The position numbers and the translations under genes are program-made. A stretch of 64,000 nt of DNA from Taibaiella helva (lineage in GTDB: Bacteria > Bacteroidota > Bacteroidia > Chitinophagales > Chitinophagaceae): NCBI RefSeq assembly GCF_003545695.1, contig NZ_QUZZ01000017.1, forward strand, positions 1 through 64,000, in the 5' to 3' direction. This document shows, one piece after another, positions 9,901-17,273 of the stretch. The notes beneath the pieces were generated by a model that was given only the letters and a program-made list of their open reading frames with translations, did no database searches and was not told the DNA's origin. Positions within the stretch are counted from its first letter, which is position 1; each line of letters begins with the position of its first letter.

Positions 9901-10427
9901 CTGCCGGTACTCACGACAAACTCGTCGCTTTCCCGGTCACGGTAGATCATCGGATCGTTCACATCGGCACCCTGGTCGAAGGAAGAAACCAGGCGGCCTC
10001 GGAAACGGTTATACTTAGTTGCGGCGTTGGCCCATATGGTGTCGTAATGGCTGATCGACAACTCGTCAGGCAGGCCTTTCACCTGGCGCGATATCGAAAG
10101 CTCTGCATTTAATCCAAAATGCAAGCCAACACTTGATGAAATTTCATCAACTTTAACTCCCTTGGTATTATAACCCAAAGAGATGCCGAAGTTGCCGGCT
10201 TCATTGCTATAGCTATAAATAGGAATGTTGATGTTGGCGCTGCCATCGTAAAGATTAGGGGCATACAGGCTGCTCATTCCGCCACCCCCAGCGGTACCAG
10301 CTCCCATCATTTTGCTGTCGGGTGTAGTACCTGCGAGCGGTGTTTTTTCCTGGGCGTGACTATATAATCTATTGCCGAGCAGCAGAGTTACGATACTTAG
10401 CAGTATCGCAAAGTGTTTTGACTTCAT
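6987..10427 (-). CDS. Secreted YD/RHS-type partner protein with jelly-roll module
   Basis: 1146 aa with a signal peptide (about 1-25, ending SHAQ). The N-terminal half resembles the large secreted shell proteins that often precede RHS genes in Bacteroidota, with motifs such as NINIPIYSYSNEAGNFGISL and ISLGYNT-type strands. Residues about 960-1083 look like a carbohydrate-binding jelly roll (KEYVLSFWVRG, then SYLDEVRLYP). The tail has YD motifs (FATYSYDALGRQTLVRD). It probably pairs with the RHS protein 31 bp downstream as part of one shell or delivery complex, like two-part Tc toxins. No toxin tip is visible. The pairing is inference from order and co-orientation. Confidence 0.75.
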   Translation of the reverse strand: MKSKHFAILLSIVTLLLGNRLYSHAQEKTPLAGTTPDSKMMGAGTAGGGGMSSLYAPNLYDGSANINIPIYSYSNEAGNFGISLGYNTKGVKVDEISSSVGLHFGLNAELSISRQVKGLPDELSISHYDTIWANAATKYNRFRGRLVSSFDQGADVNDPMIYRDRESDEFVVSTGSLSFSFNIGTGRQIYTNPNRAFKVAIQSQGQDYATAVQNAGGAIPDPRKLEFLITDLQGNQYHFIPGDYTNIQLLAEMDGYTIQGDLGNYNTITRWVVDRVTLADGRQIIYSYYNKSSAGFTAYWSYSYRTASNQPSGAGQVDQGFYSSYIRKIQYPNGVTADFFYDTTGFRCDYRGGLALREIGIRSGDNCTRYQFDQSYTVVKTGGNTAGELSYGSPCINISYVSSDRSHRLRLDGIRMLSCDGTVNEPLYTFSYDPTELPLRFSGSQDYFGYYNGRSPVPYGSGSTADTNISIPKVGSMTFGANRAEDISKMKAGVLTAIRNAYGGTINFVYGAHQLVTPTALSSLLPTDNYFLGKDANDGLCLTSIIETDEFHQGNNRTTSFNYIEGQRFLTGGYFHYPQRIQEVNNPGTYPGGGFLTNTYMSPHHLVAGSNHGYSFVSTTVTVDGSTVSRRDIRFSNFTDALSSSKYVRVGGGKHFFEFPYADKQYLREWEMGLPLETKDYDKYGNLIERSVNEYAFSMDSTTAADRGVQNAKYSFVQDNSVPAHTAPTAGFNFSISRVPVTDPYKPFNGEAQLIRSTSYKYLDNTNYTTDVASFQYDDHKNLKATITTNSNDEEIWQFNLYNYDLTAAVISGGSATLFEPMKGQERLMAAQRWKRTASGAMPQNGVLLDAYFTGFGIRTLGSPANTQVFVRNMYQYRSLEPVTYTQYLSGAYNTDGKKAYAAYNSQDDVPYFTRISEVTRFDVRGNPLETWLPEGQQYKAMIWDSISGQKIAEAINSRYTDIAYSSFETNAYNTNFTYTAKSLAAGGVTGGSCLSLWNNVTNVSNQMTGTQNLQQGKEYVLSFWVRGTVPMVTAGGVVQTLPAPVATVNNSWRQYIIRFTPQTSGTIVSFSGTAANSYLDEVRLYPAAARMTSQTYAPLFGLSSETDVNGRFATYSYDALGRQTLVRDQEGQIRSKTQYTVKGAE

Positions 10428-11523
10428 AATGATAGGTAGATTATCGTTTTGATTGAAGATGCTAAATGCAATTTTATGTTAAAGCAAGTAAAAATGACTG
10501 TAAAAAAATCATGCTATAAATAGATATTTGCTCATCGACTTGGTAACTATAAAGAAGTATTCTAAGATTCCTTTTTCTAAGAGCTTCATTTATGCATTGA
10601 TTTAGAATAATAGTAAGGATAGATTTTTTTTCATTTTAGTTTGAATTGAATATAAAAAGCCTGAAAAAATTACTGGTAAAAACCTTGATTTTAAACCCAA
10701 CTTATTCCTAATTACGATGTGCGATTGTAAAATAACCCGGCTAAGACTAGCCAGCTTTTTGCTCACAGACACAGAAAGACTTTGAGACGTTAAACAAATA
10801 CTTTTAATTAGAAAGCAATTAATTTGGTTACGATTTGGCACAAAAAAGCATCGTGGGCGCTGTCCACATCACTTGTACTTTAGGCTGTCGAAGGCCCCGC
10901 ACACAAGCAACGCTTAAACGCCCACGATGCTATCGTGGACGTTTAGCTTGTTACTCGGCTGCGTGCTCAAATTTTCGACATTTAAAGTACAGCTTCGTAT
11001 AGCTAAACGCTATTTAATATTTCATTTGGCAGAAAACTGAAGTTCAGTTTCTCCAACAAAATTAAACCTTTCACCAAGAGCTTACAAAAGCAAATTATCA
11101 GAATAACTGATACTTGGTTTGATTGGGGGCAAAAATGCATAATAAGTTTTTATCCCGCAAAGAGAAAAACCTGCGATTTTTCCAGGCAAAAAAAGCACAT
11201 TCTTCCGAAGTAAATTAAAAAAGCAAAGCCCACGAGTTTCGAGCAAAAGGGCTTCCGTTTAAGCTGTTGTGATACAACCGGACATCTAGCCGTTCACGGA
11301 GCATCGGGTGAACCACAGAATTTATATTCTCTACTGTATTTACAAAACCGATAAAGAGAAGACAGAGGGTTGGATGCTAAGAGTGACATATAACAGTAGA
11401 GGCGTATCAATGACCACCTCTTTGTTTATCCTCACTTTATGGCGCAATACTTAATGTCCCAATCGTTTTCACCAGACTCAGTTTCTACAATCTTTACAAT
11501 ATATTGAACGATACAGGATGCAT
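10428..11523. other. Gene-poor AT-rich stretch between toxin operon and orphan gene
   Basis: About 1.1 kb with no convincing coding sequence. It holds the promoter region of the toxin operon (right of 10427), the structured repeat at 10848-11010, and then AT-rich sequence with short A/T runs in which I see no further signal. Open frames here are short and without recognisable motifs. Confidence 0.6.
10848..11010. repeat. Large imperfect palindrome, attC-like
   Basis: The core stem is TAAACGCCCACGAT (10915-10928) against ATCGTGGACGTTTA (10932-10945), with one G-T-type mismatch. The arms continue outwards imperfectly to TGTACTTTA (10874-10882) and TAAAGTACA (10983-10991), passing TGTCGAA/TTCGACA on the way. 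A second 12-bp match, GCATCGTGGGCG (10848-10859) to CGCCCACGATGC (10919-10930), competes with the core stem. AGCTAAACG (11001-11009) can pair with CGTTTAGCT (10940-10948). The long hairpin with unpaired bulges resembles integron attC sites, but the canonical GTTRRRY/RYYYAAC boxes are not clearly present. Confidence 0.55.
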
Positions 11524-11661
11524 TCAAAATAATAGTTCCGGCTTGTTTTTTTGTATTGTCCTCACATTGTTCCTTCCTTTACTTCTCCGAGGTTTTAAAT
11601 CTTTTGGTGGGCCGAGAGCAGCCCTTAATTTACTCAGTGTATTTTCACTTAAAATATCCAT
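11524..11661 (-). CDS. Possible 45-aa basic peptide
   Basis: A short frame beginning MDILSENTLSKLRAALGPP, rich in Lys/Arg, divergent from the orphan gene at 11736. No family is recognised. It may be a remnant of an element gene or a chance frame. Confidence 0.2.
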   Translation of the reverse strand: MDILSENTLSKLRAALGPPKDLKPRRSKGRNNVRTIQKNKPELLF

Positions 11662-11735
11662 ACGTTTTTTCTAAAAAGATACTATTTTTATCTTGTCTAT
11701 AAAATTAAAATAGTGAACATAATATAGATTTTGGC

Positions 11736-13184
11736 ATGCAGCTTCTTGAACAAATACTCCCTAAAAAGTTTTTTCTTATTGAAGTTACGGATAATAATGT
11801 CAGCGAGCTATGCAAAGCCCTTTCAGATAAAGTTACAGCCCATAACTACAGGTCTGTATATAATGAGTTGCTACGCTTTTTAAATACCCACCCGCAGAAG
11901 CAAAAGGTAATTCAGTTTTATTATAGCCATCTATCAAGGAAATTTCCTCAAGTAGATGCCAGCTTTTTATTAAATGATCTAAATAAAAAGATTAACTCTC
12001 TAAAACCACCTCGTCTTTTAGCTGCGGCAAAACAATTCAATATTTCTAAATCTGTATTATGCGATTTTCTTGTCAGTAAAGGCTTTAATGTAGATAGTAA
12101 TAAGCCTACATCTCGGATTACGAATGAAATGTATGAGGAATTAAAAAAGGCTTATCACCCAAAAATAACTGATAAACCAAAAGAACAACATAAGGCTGTT
12201 GCAAAGCCAGTAACAGAGCCAATATATTTGAATGAAGTTGCCCGTAAATATGGGCTGCTCGAAATGTCTATAATTAGATTTCTTAGCAGTAAAGGATATC
12301 GTATAAAGTCAAGAGGAAAAGTTACTCTATCTGAAGAGATGTTGCGATTGATAAAGTCTGAGCTTCGTAGCCAAACCAAATCTTCTGATTGGAACAAGTA
12401 TAGTAATCATAAAGCCTATGTACAAAATATCAATGGAATAACTGAAATTAATTTTGAGATACAATGGAAAGATTTAGTCTTTGATGATTATCAAGTCCGT
12501 GTCAGATACGGAGGTAATTTATCGAATCCTTTTATTGTAAAAGAAAGCAGAAAATCTTATAAATATATAGCTAAACATATTCAGAATTTAGGACTGGAGC
12601 CACTTAAAGTGACTATCAAAAAAAACAACATTACCAAGATTCAAAATATAGAAAAGCTGAATGAAGTAGTGAGAATATTAAAGATCAAGAAGGAATTTAT
12701 AGAGAACTACCATTCTGATAAAGTTACAAAAGTTCAATCTGTTTTGAAGCATCTCGAATCTGTTCCCAATGTGCTACTTCGTAAATTGGCACAAAGCAGA
12801 AGTATTAGTGAAAGTATCGAATATCTTTGTGAATTGCACGATGACAATTTTAAAATAATTCCAGCTATTGAAATTATAAGTTCTGGTAACAACATTCTCG
12901 AACAAGATACTTTTATATTCACTTTTAAAAGTAAGTCTTCGATATTTCTTATTTGGGAAAGTACATTGAAAGGTAGGGCAACATACATTTTCAAATGCTC
13001 AGAAATAGATATTGAAGACAAACTTCAAAAAATATTTGATTATATATCGTCAATATCAAATGCCAAAAGAACAAGGTTAAGGAACAGCATGAATGATCAG
13101 GTAAACTTAAATTATCTGACACCAATTAATCATACACAATTTGAAAGTTGGAAAACTAAAGTGGATTTAGTCTTGGGGAAATAG
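11736..13184 (+). CDS. Orphan protein with two IF2-N-like modules
   Basis: 482 aa, AT-rich, the only large plus-strand gene in the island. Residues 93-140 (LLAAAKQFNISKSVLCDFLV, then KGFNV and a TNEMYEELKKAY helix) and 163-210 (YLNEVARKYGLLEMSIIRFL, then KGYRI and SEEMLRLIKSEL) match the pattern of the IF2_N module of translation initiation factor IF-2. No GTPase domain follows. The N-terminal ~90 residues look like a helical repeat, and the C-terminal ~270 residues match no family I know. Such stand-alone modules could bind nucleic acid or the ribosome. Its place in an island with toxin genes makes a defence role possible, but that is inference. Confidence 0.7.
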   Translation: MQLLEQILPKKFFLIEVTDNNVSELCKALSDKVTAHNYRSVYNELLRFLNTHPQKQKVIQFYYSHLSRKFPQVDASFLLNDLNKKINSLKPPRLLAAAKQFNISKSVLCDFLVSKGFNVDSNKPTSRITNEMYEELKKAYHPKITDKPKEQHKAVAKPVTEPIYLNEVARKYGLLEMSIIRFLSSKGYRIKSRGKVTLSEEMLRLIKSELRSQTKSSDWNKYSNHKAYVQNINGITEINFEIQWKDLVFDDYQVRVRYGGNLSNPFIVKESRKSYKYIAKHIQNLGLEPLKVTIKKNNITKIQNIEKLNEVVRILKIKKEFIENYHSDKVTKVQSVLKHLESVPNVLLRKLAQSRSISESIEYLCELHDDNFKIIPAIEIISSGNNILEQDTFIFTFKSKSSIFLIWESTLKGRATYIFKCSEIDIEDKLQKIFDYISSISNAKRTRLRNSMNDQVNLNYLTPINHTQFESWKTKVDLVLGK

Positions 13185-13377
13185 AACCTATTCTGATTTC
13201 TCGTCTGGAAAGGTGAAGGTTAATGTTGTAGTGAATAAGTTATATAACACGCTTCACAAGATCAAACTAGGTATATTTTTTTGGGGGGGGAGGGATATAT
13301 CACGTTTTTCTTTCACAAGCTGGAAACAAAAGCGTTTTTTCAAAACCAAAAACCGAAAAAAAGAAAGCACTGGGACA

Positions 13378-13487
13378 GGGTACCCAAAAGCGAAAGCCAA
13401 AAAAAATGGATTTAATGGGGGGCCCCTTTAGGGGGGAACCGTTCATTCCATTTTTTTTGGTAGGTGTGTGCGCTGGCTTGGGTACCC
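13378..13487. repeat. Nested inverted repeat between convergent genes
   Basis: Outer arms GGGTACCC (13378-13385 and 13480-13487) and perfect 14-bp inner arms CCAAAAAAAATGGA (13397-13410) and its complement (13447-13460) surround a GGGGCCCC palindrome (13419-13426). It lies between the convergent genes ending at 13184 and 13592. It may be a bidirectional terminator, or a small non-autonomous insertion remnant. The rest of 13185-13591 holds a run of eight G at 13283-13290 and no gene. Confidence 0.55.
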
Positions 13488-13591
13488 TAAATTTGCTGCC
13501 CTTTTTATTGGTGTGGTTTTAAAAGTTCAATTCATTATTTATATAAGCGTAAATTCCGCCGGCTGCCCAGCGGAATCGACTTTGAAAAACT

Positions 13592-14290
13592 CTATAACCT
13601 TCTTCCTTTCTTTCTCGACCCGGGAGCTTCTTCTCTTTGACGCATTTGTTTTCTGCCAGAAACGAAAAGTCGGTTAGGTTCCTCAATCGCCTGAAGTAAT
13701 CTGATTTGAATTTCATACCATTTCAAATTTTCTTTAAGGTACATGACAGGTTCTTTCATATCAACCCGGCTATGATCTCTGAGCCCTAAGCTGGCTATAT
13801 TACGACTAGCATTGGGATAATACTTCTCTTCATAGGCATTATACATTTCAGACAAAGGCATCTTTTCCAGCAAGAAATGAACATCTATGAAATCTTTTAT
13901 CCTACTACCATTATTAACTATGGCATGCAATTTCATCGCTGCAATATCCGGGAGGGAAGCGAGCCGGATAGCTTCAGTATACTCATCGGGTTTTATCTTA
14001 GGATACGGGTGGGAAATCAGGTCAGTCTTTACGCCATCAATAAAGCACTGTATACTCCCTTCTGTGCTCTTAATGAATTCTGCGCCGTATCCCTGCTCTA
14101 ACGCGGCTGTTACTTGAAGCGAATCAAAAGTATTTGTTGCAAATAGGTCAATGTCTATTGACTTCCGATGCCCTAAAATAAGGGCGAGAGCCGTTCCGCC
14201 AACCAGGGTGAAATTATTTAGCCGTGGATCGACCATTAGTTGTTTGATCAGCGCCAGAGTTTCGGTTGTGACTGTTTGCGTCTGTAGCAT
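13592..14290 (-). CDS. AbiEii/AbiGii-like nucleotidyltransferase toxin
   Basis: 232 aa of the AbiEii nucleotidyltransferase family. It has the GG motif (LVGGTALAL, 29-37) and the D-x-D metal motif (DIDLF, Asp46/Asp48), then a conserved-type Lys helix (AAMKLHAIVNNGSRIKDFID, 117-136). Family members act as toxins that transfer nucleotides to RNA, in type IV toxin-antitoxin or phage-defence pairs. The start overlaps the upstream gene by 43 bp, and its strong Shine-Dalgarno (AAGGAGG) lies inside that gene, which suggests translational coupling. The last ~25 residues are basic and low in complexity, beyond the usual fold. Confidence 0.82.
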   Translation of the reverse strand: MLQTQTVTTETLALIKQLMVDPRLNNFTLVGGTALALILGHRKSIDIDLFATNTFDSLQVTAALEQGYGAEFIKSTEGSIQCFIDGVKTDLISHPYPKIKPDEYTEAIRLASLPDIAAMKLHAIVNNGSRIKDFIDVHFLLEKMPLSEMYNAYEEKYYPNASRNIASLGLRDHSRVDMKEPVMYLKENLKWYEIQIRLLQAIEEPNRLFVSGRKQMRQREEAPGSRKKGRRL

Positions 14291-14751
14291 AACATTTCCT
14301 CCTTTTTTAAATTAAAAAATAAGGAGGCTTCATCTATACATTCGTCCGGCAAATAAGTAATCTTTTCTTTTAGGGCTATAATAATCGTTTCCTCACCATA
14401 GAACCGTTTTAGCTCATTCCAGTGTTCTGGCATCCCACGTTCTAAAATTCGTTGGATTACAGTAGTGGAACTTCCGGCCCAATCTATTTTGTCATACCTG
14501 AGATCCCAAAAGAACATAGGTGCAAAATCTGGCTTGGGAGCCGTTACAATTTCCCTTTCTTCAATACGCACATCTTCATCCTCAAAAACAGCAATGCCGG
14601 AAGCGAGTTCCTGGCTGATTTTCGAGAGCACATATCTTGGATAGCTTTCAACAAAAACATTTAGGTCATAAAAAAATTCTACATGACGTTTTTGTTTTTT
14701 CCATGTCACAAAATATATGATGCTATTGTTTGAAAGTTGTCCGTTTCGCAT
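14248..14751 (-). CDS. DUF6922-like partner (putative antitoxin) of the AbiEii-like toxin
   Basis: 167 aa. The second half (from about residue 80: FFWDLRYDKIDW, then VIQRILERGMPEHWNELKRF) matches the pattern of DUF6922, short proteins commonly encoded just before AbiEii-type nucleotidyltransferases in Bacteroidota. The first ~75 residues are an extra segment not typical of that family. An internal ATG at residue 79 would give the short classic form. It is first in a two-gene unit and overlaps the toxin start. Antitoxin function is inferred from gene order. Confidence 0.65.
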   Translation of the reverse strand: MRNGQLSNNSIIYFVTWKKQKRHVEFFYDLNVFVESYPRYVLSKISQELASGIAVFEDEDVRIEEREIVTAPKPDFAPMFFWDLRYDKIDWAGSSTTVIQRILERGMPEHWNELKRFYGEETIIIALKEKITYLPDECIDEASLFFNLKKEEMLCYRRKQSQPKLWR

Positions 14752-14890
14752 ATTACAAATCTAACCAAATTGAATTATGAAGCCTCCTGATTCTACATAT
14801 TTTCTTATACAAGTTTCAATAAGTTTGAATAATACGTACCTTCTCAACCTGGGTTTTAGCCTTGCCTAGTTGTCGTTCAGATAAATAATT

Positions 14891-15139
14891 TCAAGCCTTC
14901 GATTTTAGTGTCTGTTTATACTCCCAAATCCAATCGCAGGCCAGCGTCTTCCAGCTTCTATGTGGCTTGCCCATACGGTTCAGCCAGCCAGCATCCTGAT
15001 GCCGCTTATAAAAAAGGTCTGCTTGCTGGCAGCTCATTTGCTGTTGTAAAAAGTATATTCTGACATAAGCTTTGGGCGGAGGAATATCCTGGCCTGTACC
15101 GGCCCTGACATTGCAGCGTTCAGGGTATTTACTGGCCAT
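14891..15139 (-). CDS. Small mobile-element protein
   Basis: 82 aa, starting one base after the stop of the HTH gene upstream, so the two are co-transcribed. The tail GWLNRMGKPHRSWKTLACDW resembles the short 'G-W ... W-K' motif seen at the ends of replication-initiator-like and element-borne proteins. No firm family. Confidence 0.6.
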   Translation of the reverse strand: MASKYPERCNVRAGTGQDIPPPKAYVRIYFLQQQMSCQQADLFYKRHQDAGWLNRMGKPHRSWKTLACDWIWEYKQTLKSKA

Positions 15140-15140
15140 A

Positions 15141-15479
15141 TCATTGCTTTAATTTCCGGTTTTCGAACATCTGGTTAATGTCCTGCTGATCGTAATAGAT
15201 CACCCCACCAATTCGAGCAAATGGGAGCGTACCGTTGGTACGCAGAGTAAGAAGCTTACCTGCGGAAATTCCCAGTATTTTCCGCACCTCGTAGGATTTT
15301 AGCCATTTCTTGTCATTAAATGTTTTGCTGCTCCTTAACAGCGGTTCCAATGCTTCCAGCAGTTCGGCCTTGAACTGCGCCAAGTCTTCTACAGTGATCA
15401 GCTGATCTTTGCAAAGCCCGGACTTTCTTTCTGAGTTGTTGTACATCTTGCCTGTTTTTCGTTCACGAATCTTTTCCAC
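15141..15479 (-). CDS. Helix-turn-helix excisionase-like protein
   Basis: 112 aa. The C-terminal ~50 residues are a MerR/excisionase-type winged helix (WLKSYEVRKILGISAGKLLT, then GTLPFARIGGVIYYDQQDI). In front is a helical segment rich in Leu and Glu. Proteins of this kind usually sit next to the integrase of Bacteroidota elements and act as recombination directionality factors or regulators. The integrase stop is 269 bp upstream, with a terminator between them. Confidence 0.78.
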   Translation of the reverse strand: MEKIRERKTGKMYNNSERKSGLCKDQLITVEDLAQFKAELLEALEPLLRSSKTFNDKKWLKSYEVRKILGISAGKLLTLRTNGTLPFARIGGVIYYDQQDINQMFENRKLKQ

Positions 15480-15712
15480 TATTTTTCCTGTACAGGATCA
15501 AGTCAAACCAAAAATATTAAAAAGGATTATTGTGATGGGTACAGGGCTAAATTCTAGCTATGTGAGATGAATATGTGCTTTTATAGGCGACGGTGTTATA
15601 CAAGATAAATTCTGTTTTTTCAGGTGCAGCTATTGCATTTTTCCGTATCCGATCGTGTAACGGAAAGATATTTACTTAAGCCAGCTTTGACGTCAGCGAA
15701 GCTTGATCAAAA

Positions 15713-15738
15713 AAAAGGAACGGCGGGCCGTTCCTTTT
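15713..15738 (-). terminator. Intrinsic terminator after the integrase
   Basis: An 11-bp perfect stem AAAAGGAACGG/CCGTTCCTTTT with a CGGG loop. The A-run 15709-15716 gives a U-run on the minus strand, 10 bp after the integrase stop. T-rich flanks on the other side could make it work both ways. Confidence 0.85.
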
Positions 15739-15748
15739 ATACTTTTTG

Positions 15749-17041
15749 TTATGCAACCCGGCACTCGAAAAGAGAGGATGGAATTTCCAGCAAAGGTTTA
15801 TCCGGATTCATGGTCGTAGAAAGTTTCTGTTTAAGTGCCAACATATCCTGGCTAATTTTGCGTGCTACGATCTTAGCATAAATCTGTGTTGTCCTGATAG
15901 ACTTATGGCCCAATAAGGCGCTCACGGTTTCCAATGGTACGCCGTTAGCAAGTGTTATAGTAGTAGCGAATGTATGGCGAGCCGTGTGGGTTGTCAGGTT
16001 CTTTTTAATATTGCAGATTTCAGTTATCTCTTTAAGATAAGCATTGAACTTCTGATTGCTTTTAATGGGCAGTAAAGTGCCGTTTAATTGGCAAAGCGGA
16101 TGGTTGCGATACCTTTCTATGATTTCCTTAGCAATGGGCAAAAGCGGCACGTTTTCCCGGCACCATGTCTTTTCCCTGTTCTTCATAATCCAGTCTTCGC
16201 CATCAAAAAATTTGGTCACGTTTTCGGGTCGTAAAAGCTGTGCATCTTTATAGGCATAACCAGTAAAAACCATGAAAAGGTAACAGTCCCTGATCTCTGC
16301 CAGTCGCTCAACAGGCAAGTATTTTTTATATAACAACATAATTTCCTGTTCGTCTAATATATCGCGTTCAGGATTGAAGTAAGAACATTTATAACCACTG
16401 ATCGGACTTTTTAAAAGCCAGTTTCTTTCTACAGCCGTTTTCAGAACCTGCTTGCTGTTCTTAATATACTTCATGGCCGTGTTGTCTTCCAGCCCTTGTT
16501 CAAGGGTCATAAAATCCAGGAAATCTTCTGCAAAGGCATACACGATCTGATCTAAAGCAATGTCATTGAGTCTGTATTCAAATTTCAGGAAATCGGAAAT
16601 TTTGCTCCTGGTAGTACGCCAGCGGCTTAAAGTGCCTTTGGCCAGTTTTTCCTTTTCTACCTTTTTTTCCATCCTTTCAATCATGAAATCGACGGTCTGC
16701 AAAAGCGTCTTGCTCGCTTCAGGCTTCCTTTTATCTTGATAAGAAGCCTTTACCATTTCAGCGGAAACATAATCATGTTTGGCAGCAAGTAGATCATAAT
16801 GCTGCCTTAGCTTGGCTTTTACCCGGTCTATAGTACTGTTGATCTGCTGGGCTTCGCTACCCCCGCCAGTGGCTATGCCCGCTTCCTGGTTCCACATATC
16901 GGGATTGACCTTATGGCCCAGGGACATTTCAGCCCGTTTACTGTCTACGGTTAAACGTACAGTTATCGGCACTTTACCGTCTTTTGACGTTTTTGATCGC
17001 TCTAACAAGAGCAGCATCGAAAGCTTTTCATTAACCTTCAT
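15749..17041 (-). CDS. Tyrosine recombinase (island integrase)
   Basis: 430 aa: an Arm-DNA-bind-type N-terminus (1-90), a SAM-like core-binding domain (about 112-215), and a catalytic domain (about 228-410). The catalytic residues H352-x-x-R355 (HTARH), His379 (LLGHKS) and Tyr388 (QIYAKI) are present. At the place of the first catalytic Arg the sequence is FTGYAYKDA, with Ala263. Loss of that Arg is known from IntDOT-type integrases of Bacteroidota. It is the gene nearest the intact tRNA-Lys, and GGTACCC repeats lie between them, so it is the likely recombinase of the 202-17288 element. Confidence 0.92.
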   Translation of the reverse strand: MKVNEKLSMLLLLERSKTSKDGKVPITVRLTVDSKRAEMSLGHKVNPDMWNQEAGIATGGGSEAQQINSTIDRVKAKLRQHYDLLAAKHDYVSAEMVKASYQDKRKPEASKTLLQTVDFMIERMEKKVEKEKLAKGTLSRWRTTRSKISDFLKFEYRLNDIALDQIVYAFAEDFLDFMTLEQGLEDNTAMKYIKNSKQVLKTAVERNWLLKSPISGYKCSYFNPERDILDEQEIMLLYKKYLPVERLAEIRDCYLFMVFTGYAYKDAQLLRPENVTKFFDGEDWIMKNREKTWCRENVPLLPIAKEIIERYRNHPLCQLNGTLLPIKSNQKFNAYLKEITEICNIKKNLTTHTARHTFATTITLANGVPLETVSALLGHKSIRTTQIYAKIVARKISQDMLALKQKLSTTMNPDKPLLEIPSSLFECRVA

Positions 17042-17115
17042 AACACATTTTTTAGGTGGACGAATGATCGCTCGAACCTAAAACCCTACACACACACAAC
17101 CTTCGGGTTAATCGA

Positions 17116-17163
17116 GGGTACCAAAATAAACAAATAATTTCGGTACCCGTATCGGTACCCTTT
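17116..17163. promoter_or_regulatory. Candidate integrase arm-type sites, right end
   Basis: GGGTACC (17116-17122), CGGTACCC (17141-17148) and CGGTACCCTT (17153-17162) are three close repeats between the integrase start and the attachment core. The last two are 12 bp apart. The same motif recurs inside the left end. They may bind integrase and also control its promoter. Confidence 0.5.
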
Positions 17164-17248
17164 TGCCTTGTTTACGTTTGTACCTCTTTGTTATGCTTTT
17201 TTGGAGAAAACGCTGATTCTGATTGAAATCAAACGTATTTAAACAAAA

Positions 17249-17272
17249 AAAGCCACTCCTTAAAGTGGCTTT
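17249..17272 (-). terminator. tRNA-Lys terminator
   Basis: A 9-bp stem AAAGCCACT/AGTGGCTTT with an A-run 17245-17251 read as U-run on the minus strand, two bases after the tRNA end. It lies on the island side of the core, so it was brought in by the element. Confidence 0.75.
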
Positions 17273-17273
17273 C

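Noticed and set aside
10602-10841. 79-aa minus-strand open frame in the gene-free region
   Set aside because: Low-complexity composition, no start signal and no family pattern.
11736-13184. Translation initiation factor IF-2 itself
   Set aside because: Only N-terminal-like modules are present; there is no GTPase domain or GKTT/GHVDHGK motif.
13283-13290. Run of eight G as a phase-variable tract
   Set aside because: It is not inside a gene or between promoter elements of one that I can identify.
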